A model generated the notes under the pieces. That model worked only from the letters and a program-made list of their open reading frames with translations, did no database searches and was not told the DNA's origin. From Pseudomonas sp. GD04091 (GTDB lineage Bacteria; Pseudomonadota; Gammaproteobacteria; Pseudomonadales; Pseudomonadaceae), in contig NZ_JAOEBG010000010.1 of assembly GCF_029836165.1 (NCBI RefSeq), positions 116,662-180,661 on the forward strand: DNA of 64,000 nucleotides, written 5' to 3'. Positions 54,801-62,321 of the stretch are shown here, in pieces. The translations under genes were made by a program, and so were the position numbers. Position 1 is the first letter of the stretch. Each line of letters begins with the position of its first letter.

Positions 54801-54991
54801 TGCTGCAACCACCATTGCTCGGTATCGGCCTGCCATTGAGGCACGTGCTCCAGACCAGACAGCGCAGGGGCCAGTGCGAAATGCGCCTGCAACGTCATCG
54901 CGAGTATGGCCAGGGCGCCCAGTACCTCAGGGTCGGCTGCGGGCGTGCCTGGATTTTCGGGGTTAATGACAGAAATAGAACTTTGGCTCAT
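51833..54991 (-). CDS. large toxin-like protein (possibly DUF6543 / dermonecrotic-toxin-like family)
   Basis: A 1052-residue protein starting at ATG 54991 behind a good AGGAAAG site. There is no signal peptide. Residues 1-480 are mainly helical and acidic. Residues about 410-760 hold alternating strand/helix stretches such as LLTDHLHLSDQDIHVLYAPGSPSGDLQVFQSEFAMSSEIGAL and KGSLIYLSDGPEGRCLFTVQDFVDRWREE, which recall the large DUF6543-type proteins of Pseudomonas. A hydrophobic helical pair (LSLLELVGEFVAVAFPPARVVMSFIRAGRAFYQSVVAL, near 920-960) fits a membrane-inserting part. GC is somewhat lower than around. No secretion gene or immunity candidate adjoins. The family call is from memory of pattern and needs a profile search. 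Confidence 0.6.
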   Translation of the reverse strand: MSQSSISVINPENPGTPAADPEVLGALAILAMTLQAHFALAPALSGLEHVPQWQADTEQWWLQHAPVLQEQLRELLKLHVRAWGMRHGAPRADIEALLPDGYEEPLHGRVTLRTDSDVQVCIPGCLALVHELDDAEEPFVLFGLGLGVWFDGRQRNASDLLECLQADCHWLIAVSEEEREALRVAQSVEMQLEPLAVPLEHQLLMDMQSLHERLVMQALSTADADVDAAVALEPLLQGIQQQVAAALADYRQAQSPEWLRNLSKDQREQLIQLNQQLADAENRFSEQSGHSDFYAYAEHQVGIRLTQMGLGHIAPADVELKVTHDFTPDAPAQVVTLMEWVCSEAYHGDRLSVEVQHDELRDALGVADLARMADELQLRQRYADWFEEVYQKEWIQNLLGQALDAKLRLALQAADFQGLDRRAVALLEAALEEDWSHKQITVGWLWINGEMLLTDHLHLSDQDIHVLYAPGSPSGDLQVFQSEFAMSSEIGALSATPQGRDYLSGHVERAQRPALNRFLKRVERIPQEWSGHTVVVGVEDITGWSQLLKRWTDLRVLKVCDDLEAIRPERFANPDDTVLRRVHALDHELRVLLVDYQTVAQVPTFMAHAREQVSARINQYPGNQGGWIDSDTVLVELDMGVRQSLTQVAAAGYPEDFNFNDFARLSSTVGQDLSHLNRQAIGGYIRAVRLGQEYCKVIGDSYLDPGAEGRSRPMELHRHLLGMKLQRDCLLELQRGVLGDEHAAWLETVCMRFHDGSFIEDCKLAELKVNGASIVEGYLLQSEKTKGSLIYLSDGPEGRCLFTVQDFVDRWREEGMQDWIYEHIAIDDEEAIRALNERVRNADGEDESNAEGDELIARSLQVRHNIDDLSAALRHKVRRLLAEAARDAYSAARRITQSVLSLLELVGEFVAVAFPPARVVMSFIRAGRAFYQSVVALGDGDRTAALVALLKGMASLPGATGLMKVYGEKLIAHGSRLWNTWFPGPSSRLSIWLKDLHERLKSLYASYEMRLGATWEAGKALHEGFAEELIWFTTASVAREEERMAIQRAAWR

Positions 54992-55097
54992 GACTTCTTT
55001 CCTGGGGCGATGTAGGAGCCCAGACCATGACGAAGCCAGAAGAGAGGTAGCGGATGGAAAGACTGGAGCACTAGCCCACAAAACACGTATGCACTGT

Positions 55098-55117
55098 GTG
55101 GTTACTCCGGTAACCAC
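55098..55117. promoter_or_regulatory. perfect 8-bp inverted repeat upstream of the toxin-like gene
   Basis: GTGGTTAC-TCCG-GTAACCAC, about 107 bases before the ATG at 54991. No T run follows, so an operator is more likely than a terminator. Confidence 0.4.
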
Positions 55118-55303
55118 GCCTGGAAACACTGGAGATTATCGCGGGAGATGTAATAGAGAATGTCAAAAGCCAGTATTTTTCCTACAGGCACAATTGCCTA
55201 TTCTGTCCCCATTGGTTCGGCACGAAGGGCTCTCCCCCCGCCTTTCGCGCCACCAAGGTTCACCGACGTTGATTTTGAAGCTCCTTGATCTAACGTCTCG
55301 ATT

Positions 55304-55332
55304 GGCCGCTGCGTTTGCAGCGGCCTTTTTTA
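55304..55332 (+). terminator. strong rightward terminator without a known upstream gene
   Basis: GGCCGCTGC-GTTT-GCAGCGGCC is a perfect 9-bp stem followed by TTTTTTT on the + strand. On the - strand no T run follows. There is no + strand gene for more than 3 kb upstream, so it may end a small RNA. Confidence 0.8.
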
Positions 55333-55384
55333 TTTCTGCAAGAATCGCCCAGCGTTTCGGATGAGCGATGGCCTGCCTGGCCTG

Positions 55385-56299
55385 TCAGTCCAGTGGGTAC
55401 TTCTGCAGATTCGCCATCATCTGCTGCAACGCCTGCAGGCTGTCCTGCGGATGCCCGGCACCGTCGAAGTCGCCGATCCGCGCCCAGTTGTCCGCCACCT
55501 GCTCGGGGGTGAACCCTTCCCGAGGGTCGAAGCCCACACCCTGGCTGCGCTCCCAGCGCACCTTGCCGACCCAGCCACCACCGACCTCGAACAGCTCGCC
55601 GCTGTCCTGGCACTGCTCGCTGCCCAGGTACACCACCAGCGGACTGACCAGTTCGGGCTTGAGCCGCTCGAACACCTGCGGTGGAATCAGCCCCTCGGTC
55701 ATGCGTGTACCGCCGGTCGGCGCGATGGCGTTGACCAGGATGCCGTGCTTGCGGCCTTCGATGGCCAGGGTACGGGTCAAGCCATAGAGGCCAAGCTTGG
55801 CCATGCCGTAGTTGGCCTGGCCGAAGTTGCCGTAGATGCCCGAGGTGGACGAGGTGAAGATCACCCGCCCCCAGTTCTGCGCCCGCAGGTGCGGCCAGGC
55901 GGCATGGGTGACCTTGTAGGCGCCCTCGACATGCACCCGGTAGACCAGCTCCCAATCGCTGTCTTCCATCTTGTGGAAGGTCTTGTCGCGCAGGATGCCG
56001 GCGTTGTTCACCAGCACATCGACGCGGCCGAAGCTGTCCAGCGCCTGTTCGACGATCCGTGCGCCCTCGGTGACCGAGTCATGGTTGGCCACCGCCGTGC
56101 CACCGGCCGCGCGGATTTCCTCGACCACCCGATCCGCCGCCGAGGCGTTGGCGCCCTCGCCATGGGTCGAACCGCCGAGGTCATTGACCACCACCTTCGC
56201 GCCGCGGGCGGCGAACAGCAATGCATGGGACCGGCCCAGACCACCGCCGGCCCCCGTGACGATCACCACTCGATCCTGCAGATTTACCGGCTCGCTCAT
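55385..56299 (-). CDS. SDR of the multifunctional-enzyme type 2 / 3-hydroxyacyl-CoA dehydrogenase group
   Basis: A 304-residue SDR. It has the cofactor motif TGAGGGLGRSHALLFAARGAKVVVNDLGG (near residue 15), NNAGILRDKTFHKM (near 96) and the catalytic YGMAK (near 165) with SSTSGIYGNFGQAN before it. The pattern and the C-terminal part (GSEQCQDSGELFEVGGGWVGKVRWERSQG) match the dehydrogenase domain of peroxisomal MFE-2 and related bacterial proteins, which act on hydroxyacyl-CoA esters. The ATG 56299 was chosen for family length. It may be co-transcribed with the hydrolase upstream. Confidence 0.88.
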   Translation of the reverse strand: MSEPVNLQDRVVIVTGAGGGLGRSHALLFAARGAKVVVNDLGGSTHGEGANASAADRVVEEIRAAGGTAVANHDSVTEGARIVEQALDSFGRVDVLVNNAGILRDKTFHKMEDSDWELVYRVHVEGAYKVTHAAWPHLRAQNWGRVIFTSSTSGIYGNFGQANYGMAKLGLYGLTRTLAIEGRKHGILVNAIAPTGGTRMTEGLIPPQVFERLKPELVSPLVVYLGSEQCQDSGELFEVGGGWVGKVRWERSQGVGFDPREGFTPEQVADNWARIGDFDGAGHPQDSLQALQQMMANLQKYPLD

Positions 56300-56415
56300 G
56301 CTCAAGGCTCCTGGCAATGAAGGGATGCAAGGGAGTGTCAGCCAGCCACCGGGGCCGGGCAATCAAGCGCACCACGGCGAATGCCGGGCAATAACGCAAG
56401 GCGATGGTCGCCTGG

Positions 56416-57321
56416 TCAGGACCAGGCGACCTTCTGCGGCATGTAGCTCATCGGCTGTTCACGAAAGGCCAGGTAGTGGCGCAGCACCTGCACCGGCGCC
56501 TCGGTGTGCGGGTAGTGGCCGATGCCCTGCAGCACCACGGTGTCGGGATCCGGCACCATCTGCCGGTAGCGCTCGACCATGTGCGCCCCGGACAACGGAT
56601 CGACCGCGCCATTGATGAAACGCAACGGCACGCCCTCGCGCTGCAGCGCGCCGACCCAGCGCTCACGCTGGGCCCGGCGTTCGGGCAGGAAGCTGATCAG
56701 TTTGTGCAGGATGCGCGGACCACGGTTGGAAACGATCAGGCTCCAGTAGTCGTCCAGCGCGCTTTCGCTGGGATGGGTGCAGGGGCCGTAGACCTGGATG
56801 ACGTTGCGCACCAGGTCGTCCCGCCCGAACGAGCGCCCGACCAGCCAGCCCAGGCGGCTGAGCAGCAGCTTCTGGATCAGCAGCACCCGGCAGCTCTCGG
56901 GGAACAGTCCGCTGTTGAGGAACACACAGCTGGCGATCTGCAGGCGCTGTTCGTGGTGGCGGGCCAACAACTCCTGGGCCACGCTGCCGCCGTAGTCGTG
57001 GGCCAGCAGGTGCACCGGCTGGTCGATGCGCAGGTGCGCCAGCAGCGCCTGTTGCAGGTCGGCCTGCTCCAGCAGGCTGTAGTCGTGGTCCACCGGCTTG
57101 GCCGAGTCGCCGAAGCCGAGCATGTCGCAGGCCACCACGCGGAAACGTTGCGCCAGCGGCGCCCACAGGTAGTGCCAGTCCCAGCTGGCGGTGGGGAAGC
57201 CATGGAGCAGCAGCAGGGGCTCGCCCTGCCCTGCCGTCCAGTAACGGATGCTCTGGCCCCGGAAGGTGAACCCCTGGCTCCGGGTGCGCCAGACGCACAA
57301 TGGAATCTCGGCCAGTGGCAT
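56416..57321 (-). CDS. alpha/beta hydrolase with Asp nucleophile (epoxide hydrolase / dehalogenase-like)
   Basis: A 301-residue alpha/beta hydrolase. The oxyanion motif HGFPTASWDW is near residue 41. The nucleophile elbow is LLAHDYGGS (near residues 105-113), with Asp in the place usually held by Ser, as in epoxide hydrolases and haloalkane dehalogenases. The catalytic His is in GIGHYPHTEAP near residue 275, and a cap domain lies at about 135-220. Substrate is not known. The ATG at 57321 (MPLAEIPL) gives normal length. It precedes the SDR in the same direction. Confidence 0.83.
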   Translation of the reverse strand: MPLAEIPLCVWRTRSQGFTFRGQSIRYWTAGQGEPLLLLHGFPTASWDWHYLWAPLAQRFRVVACDMLGFGDSAKPVDHDYSLLEQADLQQALLAHLRIDQPVHLLAHDYGGSVAQELLARHHEQRLQIASCVFLNSGLFPESCRVLLIQKLLLSRLGWLVGRSFGRDDLVRNVIQVYGPCTHPSESALDDYWSLIVSNRGPRILHKLISFLPERRAQRERWVGALQREGVPLRFINGAVDPLSGAHMVERYRQMVPDPDTVVLQGIGHYPHTEAPVQVLRHYLAFREQPMSYMPQKVAWS

Positions 57322-57494
57322 CACGGTCGTCCCGGTGGATAAGTGTCGGAATAGGGCAAGGCTGCGTTCATTGCATGTCACCTCGGCACATACATGTGCT
57401 CTCTATGTCGAGGCAGAGTCTAGAAGCCAATACGAAGGTGATAGGTCGCCTTGGCAGCCAGCCTGATGACCGAGCGAGTCAGTGGCACGAACGG

Positions 57495-58181
57495 TCAGAT
57501 CAGCCTCACCAGCAAAGGCGCGGCCAGCAGGTTCAGCAGGCCGGTCAGGACCATGACCAGCCCGGCCACGGAGCCCTCTTCGCGTCCGACCTCCTGGGCC
57601 CGGCTCACCCCGGCGCCATGGGCGCCGACGCCGAACAGCGCGCCCCGCGCCAGCGGTGTGCGCAGCGGCAGCCAGCGCAGCAGGATGCCGCCGAACATCG
57701 CCCCGAGCACGCCGGTGAACATCACGAAAACCGCCGTCAGCTCCGGCACGCCGCCCAGGTCCTCGGCCACCGGCATGGCGAACGGCGTGGTGATCGAACG
57801 TGGCAGCAACGACAGGCTGACCGAATCGTCCAGCGCCAGCAGGTGCGCCAGCACCCACGAACTGCCGATCGACGCCACGCTGCCGGCCAGCATGCCCACC
57901 AGCAAGGCCGGCCAATGCCGCGCCAGCATCGCCCGTTGTTGCCAGATCGGCACCGCGAACGCCACGGTCACCGGCCCCAGCACGCCCATCAGCCAGTGGG
58001 TGTTGCGGGCGTACTCGACGTAGGCGGTGTGCAACGGCACGGCCACCGCCAGCAGCAACGCCGGAACCAGGATCAACGGTGACAGCAGGTAGCGGCCGCT
58101 GCGCCGGTACAGCCAACGGCTGCCCAGGTAGGCGCCCAGGGTCAGTGCCAGCCAGAACAACGGCATGGGTTCAAGGCTCAT
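57495..58181 (-). CDS. lrgB: LrgB/CidB-family membrane protein
   Basis: A 228-residue membrane protein with about six to seven helices. It keeps the LrgB core: SLLPRSITTPFAMPVAEDLGGVPELTAVFVMFTGVLGAMFGGILLRWL and ARGALFGVGAHGAGVSRAQEVGREEGSVAGL. LrgB works with LrgA in control of murein hydrolases or in export of small metabolites such as pyruvate. The start overlaps lrgA by 11 bases. Confidence 0.93.
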   Translation of the reverse strand: MSLEPMPLFWLALTLGAYLGSRWLYRRSGRYLLSPLILVPALLLAVAVPLHTAYVEYARNTHWLMGVLGPVTVAFAVPIWQQRAMLARHWPALLVGMLAGSVASIGSSWVLAHLLALDDSVSLSLLPRSITTPFAMPVAEDLGGVPELTAVFVMFTGVLGAMFGGILLRWLPLRTPLARGALFGVGAHGAGVSRAQEVGREEGSVAGLVMVLTGLLNLLAAPLLVRLI

Positions 58182-58557
58182 GGCGCAACCTCCAGCGGCA
58201 CACCAGCTCGACGGTCACCGCAGTGACCACCATCACCAGCAAGGTGCTGAGGGCGATCACCAGCAGGATGCGCCAACCCTCGCTGCGCAGCAGGCTGCCG
58301 TAGTCCAGCAGGCTCATCAGCGCCGGGATGAAGAACAGCAGCATTTCCGCCATCAGCCAGCCGGCGCCCAGTTGCAGGGTCGCCGGCTTGAGCACGCCCG
58401 TGGCGAACAGCACCAGCAGCAGCGCCAGGCCCATCACGCCACCGGGGATCGGCCAGGCGAGCCAGGCGGCCAGTTGGCCACCGATCAGGAACAGGGCCAG
58501 CAACACCGACAGCTCGGTGAGCAGGCGCAGGGTTTTCTTCAACAATGCAGGATTCAT
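58171..58557 (-). CDS. lrgA: LrgA/CidA-family holin-like protein
   Basis: A 128-residue protein with four helices. The family pattern is clear: LFLIGGQLAAWLAWPIPGGVMGLALLLVLFATGVLKPATLQLGAGWLMAEMLLFFIPALMSLLDY. It is holin-like and forms a pair with LrgB. The ATG at 58557 opens directly into the hydrophobic part. The divergent LysR gene starts 103 bases away and is the probable regulator, as CidR is in Bacillus and Staphylococcus. Confidence 0.92.
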   Translation of the reverse strand: MNPALLKKTLRLLTELSVLLALFLIGGQLAAWLAWPIPGGVMGLALLLVLFATGVLKPATLQLGAGWLMAEMLLFFIPALMSLLDYGSLLRSEGWRILLVIALSTLLVMVVTAVTVELVCRWRLRHEP

Positions 58558-58659
58558 GGGCAGGGTTTCCTCGACAACGTGCCCATTGTAAAAGTCGCGC
58601 ACCTAGGCCAGAAGCGAATTGTTAGACTGACAGGCATTCCAAAATGGAATCCAACGATC

Positions 58660-59547
58660 ATGGAATTCAAACAGCTGCGCAGTTTCATCGAGGTCGTGCA
58701 TCGCGGCGGCTTCACCCAGGCGGCGGCCACGCTGCATATCAGCCAGTCGGCGGTGAGCAAGCAGGTCGCCCAGCTGGAACAGGACATCGGCCAGCCACTG
58801 CTGGAGCGCGAAGGCTCGCAACTGCTGCTGACCGCCGCCGGGCGCATCGTGCTCGAACGCGGCGAGGCCCTGCTGCGCCAGCGCCAGGAATTGCTGAGCG
58901 AACTGGACGACCTCAGCCAGATGGCCCGCGGCGAGCTGCGCCTGGGCCTGCCGTTGCTGGGCAGCGACGCGCTGTTCGCCGGGTTGTTCGCCGAGTACCG
59001 ACGGCGCCACCCGAACATCGCCATCCAGCTGCTCGAAGGCGGCAGCCGCATGGTCGAGCAGGCGGTGAAAAGTGGCGAACTGGAGCTGGGCGGCAGCCTC
59101 ACCCCAAGCGATCCGGCGTTCGAATACCAGCCCTTCTGCAACGAACCACTGGAGGCCTTGCTGCCAGCCGGGCACCCACTAGCCGGGCAGGCTGAAGTCG
59201 AACTGGCGCAACTGGCCGATACGCCATTTCTGCTGTATCAGCGCAGCTTCGTGCTCAACGACCGGCTGCTCAGCGCCTGTCAGCAGGTGGGGTTCACGCC
59301 CAAGGAAGGCGGGCGCAGCGGCCAGGCGGACTTTCTCGCCGCGCTGGTGGCGGCCGGGCAAGGCGTGGTGCTGCTGCCGGCGATCGTCGCCCGGGCGCTG
59401 GAGCGGCCCGGGGTGGTGCGCCTGCCGTTGCGGGCGCCGGAGTACCTGCGCTGGGACATCGCCTTCATCTGGCGGCGCGGGGCTTACCTGTCACGCGCGG
59501 CGCAGGCGTGGCTGGCGTTGCTGCGCGAAGATTCAGCCGCGCATTGA
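58660..59547 (+). CDS. LysR-family regulator, divergent from lrgAB
   Basis: A 295-residue LysR protein with the helix-turn-helix MEFKQLRSFIEVVHRGGFTQAAATLHISQSAVSKQVAQLEQDIGQPLLEREGSQLLLTAAG and a periplasmic-binding-like effector domain. Its head resembles CidR/YwbI regulators, which control lrgAB/cidAB genes, in line with the divergent layout. The ATG 58660 lies right at the conserved start. Confidence 0.9.
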   Translation: MEFKQLRSFIEVVHRGGFTQAAATLHISQSAVSKQVAQLEQDIGQPLLEREGSQLLLTAAGRIVLERGEALLRQRQELLSELDDLSQMARGELRLGLPLLGSDALFAGLFAEYRRRHPNIAIQLLEGGSRMVEQAVKSGELELGGSLTPSDPAFEYQPFCNEPLEALLPAGHPLAGQAEVELAQLADTPFLLYQRSFVLNDRLLSACQQVGFTPKEGGRSGQADFLAALVAAGQGVVLLPAIVARALERPGVVRLPLRAPEYLRWDIAFIWRRGAYLSRAAQAWLALLREDSAAH

Positions 59548-59567
59548 GGCAAACGGCCCAGGCGACA

Positions 59568-60023
59568 TCAACCTTTCAGGACAGCGGCGAACTCCGCCAA
59601 CCAAGGCTCGGCATCGGTCTCCGGGGTCACCGTCTCGCTGGCATCGAGCCGCAACATCGGCAGTACCTCGTTCACGCCCAGTTCGGCAAACAACTCGCGC
59701 ATCTGTTCGCCGCCGCCGCAATACGTGTCGCCATAGCTCGAATCGCCCAGGCCGATCACCGCACCCGGCAAGCCGCGCCAGGCCGCCGGCAGCACGTCGC
59801 GAATGATGCTGTACAGCGGCATCAGGTTGTCGGGCAGCTCGCCCATGCCGGTGGTCGAGGTCACCGCGAGCAATGCGTCCGGGGCATAGCCCTCGATGTC
59901 CTGCAGGGTGGCACGGGCGGCGTGCCAGGCGTCCAGGCCGGCGGCCTTGAGCAGCGATTCGGCGTGGCGGGCGACTTCTTCGGCGGTGCCGTACACCGAA
60001 CCGGAAATAATGGCGACTTTCAT
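59568..60023 (-). CDS. flavodoxin (MioC-like)
   Basis: A 151-residue FMN-binding flavodoxin. The phosphate loop is SGSVYGTAEEVA (near residues 6-17), and later FMN contacts are VTSTTGMGELPDN (near 58-70) and GLGDSSYGDTYCGGGEQM (near 92-109). It most resembles short-chain MioC-type flavodoxins. The ATG 60023 starts on the first beta strand (MKVAIISGS). It is convergent with the LysR gene 20 bases away. Confidence 0.9.
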   Translation of the reverse strand: MKVAIISGSVYGTAEEVARHAESLLKAAGLDAWHAARATLQDIEGYAPDALLAVTSTTGMGELPDNLMPLYSIIRDVLPAAWRGLPGAVIGLGDSSYGDTYCGGGEQMRELFAELGVNEVLPMLRLDASETVTPETDAEPWLAEFAAVLKG

Positions 60024-60196
60024 CGGGTGAGGATTCCGAAACTGAGTGAAAACGTAGGATACTAGCACCCGACAGTGGCAAAAGGCCTGCTCAGCCCAAA
60101 GTCACATGCCCGCGCCGTCATCCGACGAGTGACCTGAACAAAGCCCATTTGCCGCTGTCCATCGCCGTGAAGAAACCGCCCCCTTCGAGTTCGACC

Positions 60197-60820
60197 ATGC
60201 AAGCAGACGCCCTACTTTCCCAGGACGAACTGGATTTCATCCAGGACATGCAGCATTCGCCCCAGCTGAACCTGGCCGACCCCATGTCGAGCCTGCTGGT
60301 CAATGGCGACCGTCGGCTGAAGGACCTGCTCACCCGCCTGGTGGCCAACGAGCAGGTGACGCTGCAGGCCAGCTTCAATAACCAGCAACTGAGCTTCCCC
60401 CTGCAACTGGTCGAGGACGAGTTCCACGCCCTGCACCTGCAGCTGGGCTCGCCGGACATCTATGAAGACGGCCCCATGCTGCGCCCCTGGCGCCTGTCGC
60501 TGGAGCAACCGGTTGCCCTGCTGGACGATCACGGCCAGGCCAGCGACCTGTGGGTCCGCGACATCTCGTTCAAGGGCGTGCTGGTGGAGGTGCGTGGCGG
60601 CGCCGAAGCGCCCGCGCAATTCGACCTGCGCTTCGCCGCAGAGGACATCCCACCCATCGGCCTGCTTGGCCTGCTGCGCCGACGCATCGGCCCACGCCTG
60701 GCCGCCTACGACCTGTCCCACAGCCCTGCCGAGGAAATCGAGCGCCTGCGCGAATACATCCTGCAGGCCCATCGCCAGGCCCACCCCGAACTGCACGCCC
60801 AGGCTCCCAGCACGTTCTGA
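60197..60820 (+). CDS. PilZ-domain protein, possible c-di-GMP effector
   Basis: A 207-residue cytoplasmic protein. The C-terminal half has a PilZ-like beta-barrel around PWRLSLEQPVALLDDHGQASDLWVRDISFKGVLVEV, with the DxSxxG signature (DISFKG, near residues 131-136). The usual upstream RxxxR pair is not clear, so c-di-GMP binding is uncertain. The N-terminal part resembles a YcgR-like domain (LNLADPMSSLLVNGDRRLKDLLTRLVANEQVTLQASFNNQQLSFP). The ATG at 60197 gives the first conserved residues. Confidence 0.75.
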   Translation: MQADALLSQDELDFIQDMQHSPQLNLADPMSSLLVNGDRRLKDLLTRLVANEQVTLQASFNNQQLSFPLQLVEDEFHALHLQLGSPDIYEDGPMLRPWRLSLEQPVALLDDHGQASDLWVRDISFKGVLVEVRGGAEAPAQFDLRFAAEDIPPIGLLGLLRRRIGPRLAAYDLSHSPAEEIERLREYILQAHRQAHPELHAQAPSTF

Positions 60821-60968
60821 CGACCGTCCGCCCGCTGAAACTGACCGGTCATGATCCATCGGCGATAATCCGTGCCCGATTCTTGCAAGCATGCCTGCGC
60901 CGCCCACCACCCCGGGCCGCACGCCAAGGGGCCGGCTACCCGCCAGCCCCGTCGCCAGGAGATACACG

Positions 60969-61541
60969 ATGTCTACCCCACCCGTCACCTTGATGGTGTC
61001 GCGCCGCGCCGCCCATGGCCGCTACCAGGACCTGCTGGCCTGGCTGCATGAAGGCGAACAGCTGGCCACCGACTTCCCCGGCTACCTGGGCTCGGGCATC
61101 CTCGCGCCGCCTGTCGAGGGCGACGAATTCCAGATCATCTTCCGCTTCACCAACGAGCAGACCCTGCACGCCTGGGAGCACTCGGCCTCGCGCCGTGCCT
61201 GGCTGACCCGTGGCAATGGCCTGTTCGAGCGCCCCAAAGAGAGGCGCGTAAGCGGTATCGATGACTGGTTCGGCACCAACATGGTGCAAAAACCGCCGCG
61301 CTGGAAGCAGGCCATGGCCATCTGGCTGGCGTTCTTCCCGGTCTCGCTGCTGTTCAACCTGCTGTTCGGCCACTGGCTGGCGCCGCTGGACCTGCTGCCC
61401 CGGGTCCTGATCAGCACCCTGGCCCTGACGCCGCTCATGGTGTACCTGTTCATTCCCCTGTCGACCCGGCTCCTGGCCGGCTGGCTGAACCCCGCGCCAC
61501 GCAAGGCGCAGGGCGGTTCCACAGGCCTGCGCAGCCGCTGA
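60969..61541 (+). CDS. antibiotic-biosynthesis-monooxygenase-like membrane protein
   Basis: A 190-residue protein. The first 100 residues fit a dimeric alpha+beta barrel of the ABM type (VTLMVSRRAAHGRYQDLLAWLHEGEQLATDFPGYLGSGILAPPVEGDEFQIIFRFTNEQTLHAWEHSASRRAWL). Two membrane helices follow (about residues 119-137 and 148-172). Such ABM-plus-two-helix proteins are widespread and of unknown role. It lies 76 bases before folM and may share its transcript. Confidence 0.82.
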   Translation: MSTPPVTLMVSRRAAHGRYQDLLAWLHEGEQLATDFPGYLGSGILAPPVEGDEFQIIFRFTNEQTLHAWEHSASRRAWLTRGNGLFERPKERRVSGIDDWFGTNMVQKPPRWKQAMAIWLAFFPVSLLFNLLFGHWLAPLDLLPRVLISTLALTPLMVYLFIPLSTRLLAGWLNPAPRKAQGGSTGLRSR

Positions 61542-61617
61542 GGCGCAGGCACGCAAGGCCACGCAGTTCGGGTATGCTGGGGCATCACGCACGGACAGAC
61601 GAACAGACCGCCCGAAC

Positions 61618-62310
61618 ATGAACAGCCCAATCCTCATCACCGGAGCCAGCCAGCGCGTCGGGCTGGCCCTGGCCCTGGAGCTCGCGCAGGCCGGCCATAC
61701 GGTGGTCAGTGCCAGCCGCAGCCTGCATCCGCAAGCGGCACATCCGAATATCCGGCAGTTCCAGGCCGACCTCACCCGCGGCGAAGACCGCCAGGCCCTG
61801 ATCGACCACCTGCAGCGCCACTACGACGGCCTGCGCGCGATCATCCACAACGCCTCGCTGTGGCTCGACGATGGCCTGGACAACCTCGACACCATGTTCC
61901 GCCTGCACGTCGAGGCGCCCTACCACCTCAACCTCGCCCTGGGCGAGCTGCTGGACAAGGTGGACAAGGCCGACATCATCCACATCTGCGACGAGACCTC
62001 CTCACGTGGCAGCAAGAGCCACATCGGCTATGCCGCGACCAAGGCCGCGCTGCAGAACATGGTGCTGTCGTTCGCCGAAAAATACGCGCCGAAGGTGCGG
62101 GTCAACGGTATCCTGCCCGGCCTGCTGATCCTCAAGGAAGGCGGCGACGACGAGTACCGCCAGCAGACCCTGAAAAAGGCCCTGCTGGAATTCGAACCCG
62201 GCGCCCGCCCGCTGATCGACGCCGTGCTGTTCCTGCTCGACAGCCAGTACAGCACCGGCAGCCAGGTGGTCATCAACGGTGGCCGCCATCTGAAGAACCG
62301 CATGACTTGA
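61618..62310 (+). CDS. folM: dihydromonapterin reductase FolM
   Basis: A 230-residue atypical SDR. The cofactor loop is GASQRVGLALA in place of TGxxxGxG, followed by the FolM-like HNASLWLDDGLDNLD and the active-site IGYAATKAALQNMVLSFAEKYAPKVRVNGILPGLLI. FolM reduces dihydromonapterin to the tetrahydro form, a cofactor for phenylalanine hydroxylase in Pseudomonas. It heads a compact group with the DUF1244 and HopJ-like genes. Confidence 0.88.
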   Translation: MNSPILITGASQRVGLALALELAQAGHTVVSASRSLHPQAAHPNIRQFQADLTRGEDRQALIDHLQRHYDGLRAIIHNASLWLDDGLDNLDTMFRLHVEAPYHLNLALGELLDKVDKADIIHICDETSSRGSKSHIGYAATKAALQNMVLSFAEKYAPKVRVNGILPGLLILKEGGDDEYRQQTLKKALLEFEPGARPLIDAVLFLLDSQYSTGSQVVINGGRHLKNRMT

Positions 62311-62321
62311 AGAGACTGCCC

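Larger units (their letters stand above)
54992..55384. other. 393-base intergenic region with two inverted repeats
   Basis: No convincing gene. It contains the perfect inverted repeat GTGGTTAC-TCCG-GTAACCAC (55098-55117), an A/T-rich stretch around 55150-55200 that could hold promoters, a GACGTT/AACGTC stem (55265-55297) and a strong rightward terminator (55304-55332). Confidence 0.7.

Noticed and set aside
54906..55364. 152-codon rightward frame in the region before the SDR gene
   Set aside because: Begins antisense to the toxin-like gene, low-quality composition, and runs through the terminator; no ribosome-binding site.
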